This document shows, in pieces, positions 42,265 to 42,486 of a DNA stretch of 42,486 nucleotides. Numbering within the stretch: the stretch's first letter is position 1; every line of letters starts with the position of its first letter. A program made the position numbers and the translations under genes. The notes under the pieces are model-generated. The model saw only the letters and a list, made by a program, of their open reading frames with translations, did no database searches and had not been told where the DNA came from. Origin of the DNA: Pseudomonas sp. A-1 (lineage in GTDB: Bacteria > Pseudomonadota > Gammaproteobacteria > Pseudomonadales > Pseudomonadaceae); the NCBI RefSeq assembly GCF_004801855.1, contig NZ_SSTC01000038.1, positions 1-42,486 on the forward strand. The letters are read 5' to 3'.

Positions 42265-42486
42265 GCGCCCCACTTCCAGCGGCAAGCTGATCGAAAAGCC
42301 TTGTAAATCAAGTGCTTGGATTGGGTGGTGGAAGTGCAGGGTTGCTTTCCTGCGGCGTCGTCAGTCTCCGGGTTGAAGGCGCGTTGCTCGGAGGTGTTGA
42401 CAGCGGCTATGGTTGCTGTATGATTCATCTCCCTCGCTTCGGTGGTCGAGTTCTTCGCTGAAGCGCAAGCGGTTGATTCGAAAAGA
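42265..42486 (+). other. Leader of a probable rRNA operon (16S beyond the window)
   Basis: No open frame of note. The transcript would begin near 42271. CACTTCC (42271-42277) can pair with GGAAGTG (42330-42336), and phrases such as AAGCGCAAGCGGTTGA near the end resemble pseudomonad 16S leader sequence as I remember it. No 16S 5' end is visible before base 42486, so identity rests on promoter type and leader resemblance. A stable-RNA (tRNA) operon is the main alternative. Confidence 0.6.
42397..42424 (+). promoter_or_regulatory. Second strong sigma-70 promoter, rrn P2-like
   Basis: A perfect TTGACA (42397-42402), a 16-bp spacer and TATGAT (42419-42424), 160 bases after the first promoter. Tandem promoters are typical of rRNA operons. 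Confidence 0.78.

Overview
The window is chromosomal DNA of a high-GC gammaproteobacterium of the Pseudomonas/Azotobacter group. The evidence is the gene order: infB-rbfA-truB-rpsO-pnp, acs-pgi-panD-panC-panB-folK-pcnB-cbrB-cbrA-gluQ-dksA, haem-transport genes next to a Fur-controlled PrrF-type sRNA, mrcB, and ilvI-ilvH-ilvC-pssA. From memory this follows the P. aeruginosa PA4744 to PA4693 region with several pieces missing. Coding density is high. I see no insertion sequence, prophage, CRISPR array or tRNA gene, and every long gene reads through without a frameshift.

Layout. 1-6.3 kb (+): translation and RNA-decay genes, starting with a 5'-truncated infB and ending at a strong terminator after pnp. 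6.3-25.2 kb (-): a DUF2845 protein, a giant DUF748/AsmA-like protein, an rRNA-methyltransferase-like protein, acetyl-CoA synthetase, glucose-6-phosphate isomerase, the pantothenate genes panD/panC/panB, folK, pcnB, the CbrA/CbrB two-component system with the small overlapping membrane protein CbrX, gluQ and dksA. 25.4-30.4 kb (mostly +): an aminotransferase, sfsA, a Rieske protein (-), then a shortened haem-uptake cluster phuU-phuV-phuW. 30.4-33.5 kb (-): a single PrrF/ArrF-type iron-responsive sRNA, a cNMP-binding protein, a TfoX C-terminal-domain protein and an APH-plus-kinase fusion protein. 33.6-37.1 kb (+): PBP1b, a TPR lipoprotein and a YqcC-like protein, facing a DUF4124 protein (-). 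37.5-42.2 kb (+): a long structured leader, ilvI-ilvH-ilvC with a terminator, and pssA. 42.2 kb to the end (+): tandem sigma-70 promoters and leader that look like the start of an rRNA operon; the 16S gene would lie beyond the edge.

The main points of interest are absences and RNA elements. (1) Only 136 bp separate cbrB from pcnB, and they hold a pcnB promoter but no CrcZ sRNA, although CrcZ is the best-known CbrB target and normally lies there. (2) One clear PrrF/ArrF sRNA is present with promoter, Fur box and terminator, not the tandem pair of P. aeruginosa. (3) The haem cluster keeps permease, ATPase and ChaN-like lipoprotein, but the receptor, haem chaperone and periplasmic binding protein are not beside them and no Fur box precedes phuU. 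(4) There are structured leaders before pnp and ilvI and an apparently leaderless mrcB. I found no convincing wholly new multi-gene system; most of the region is housekeeping.
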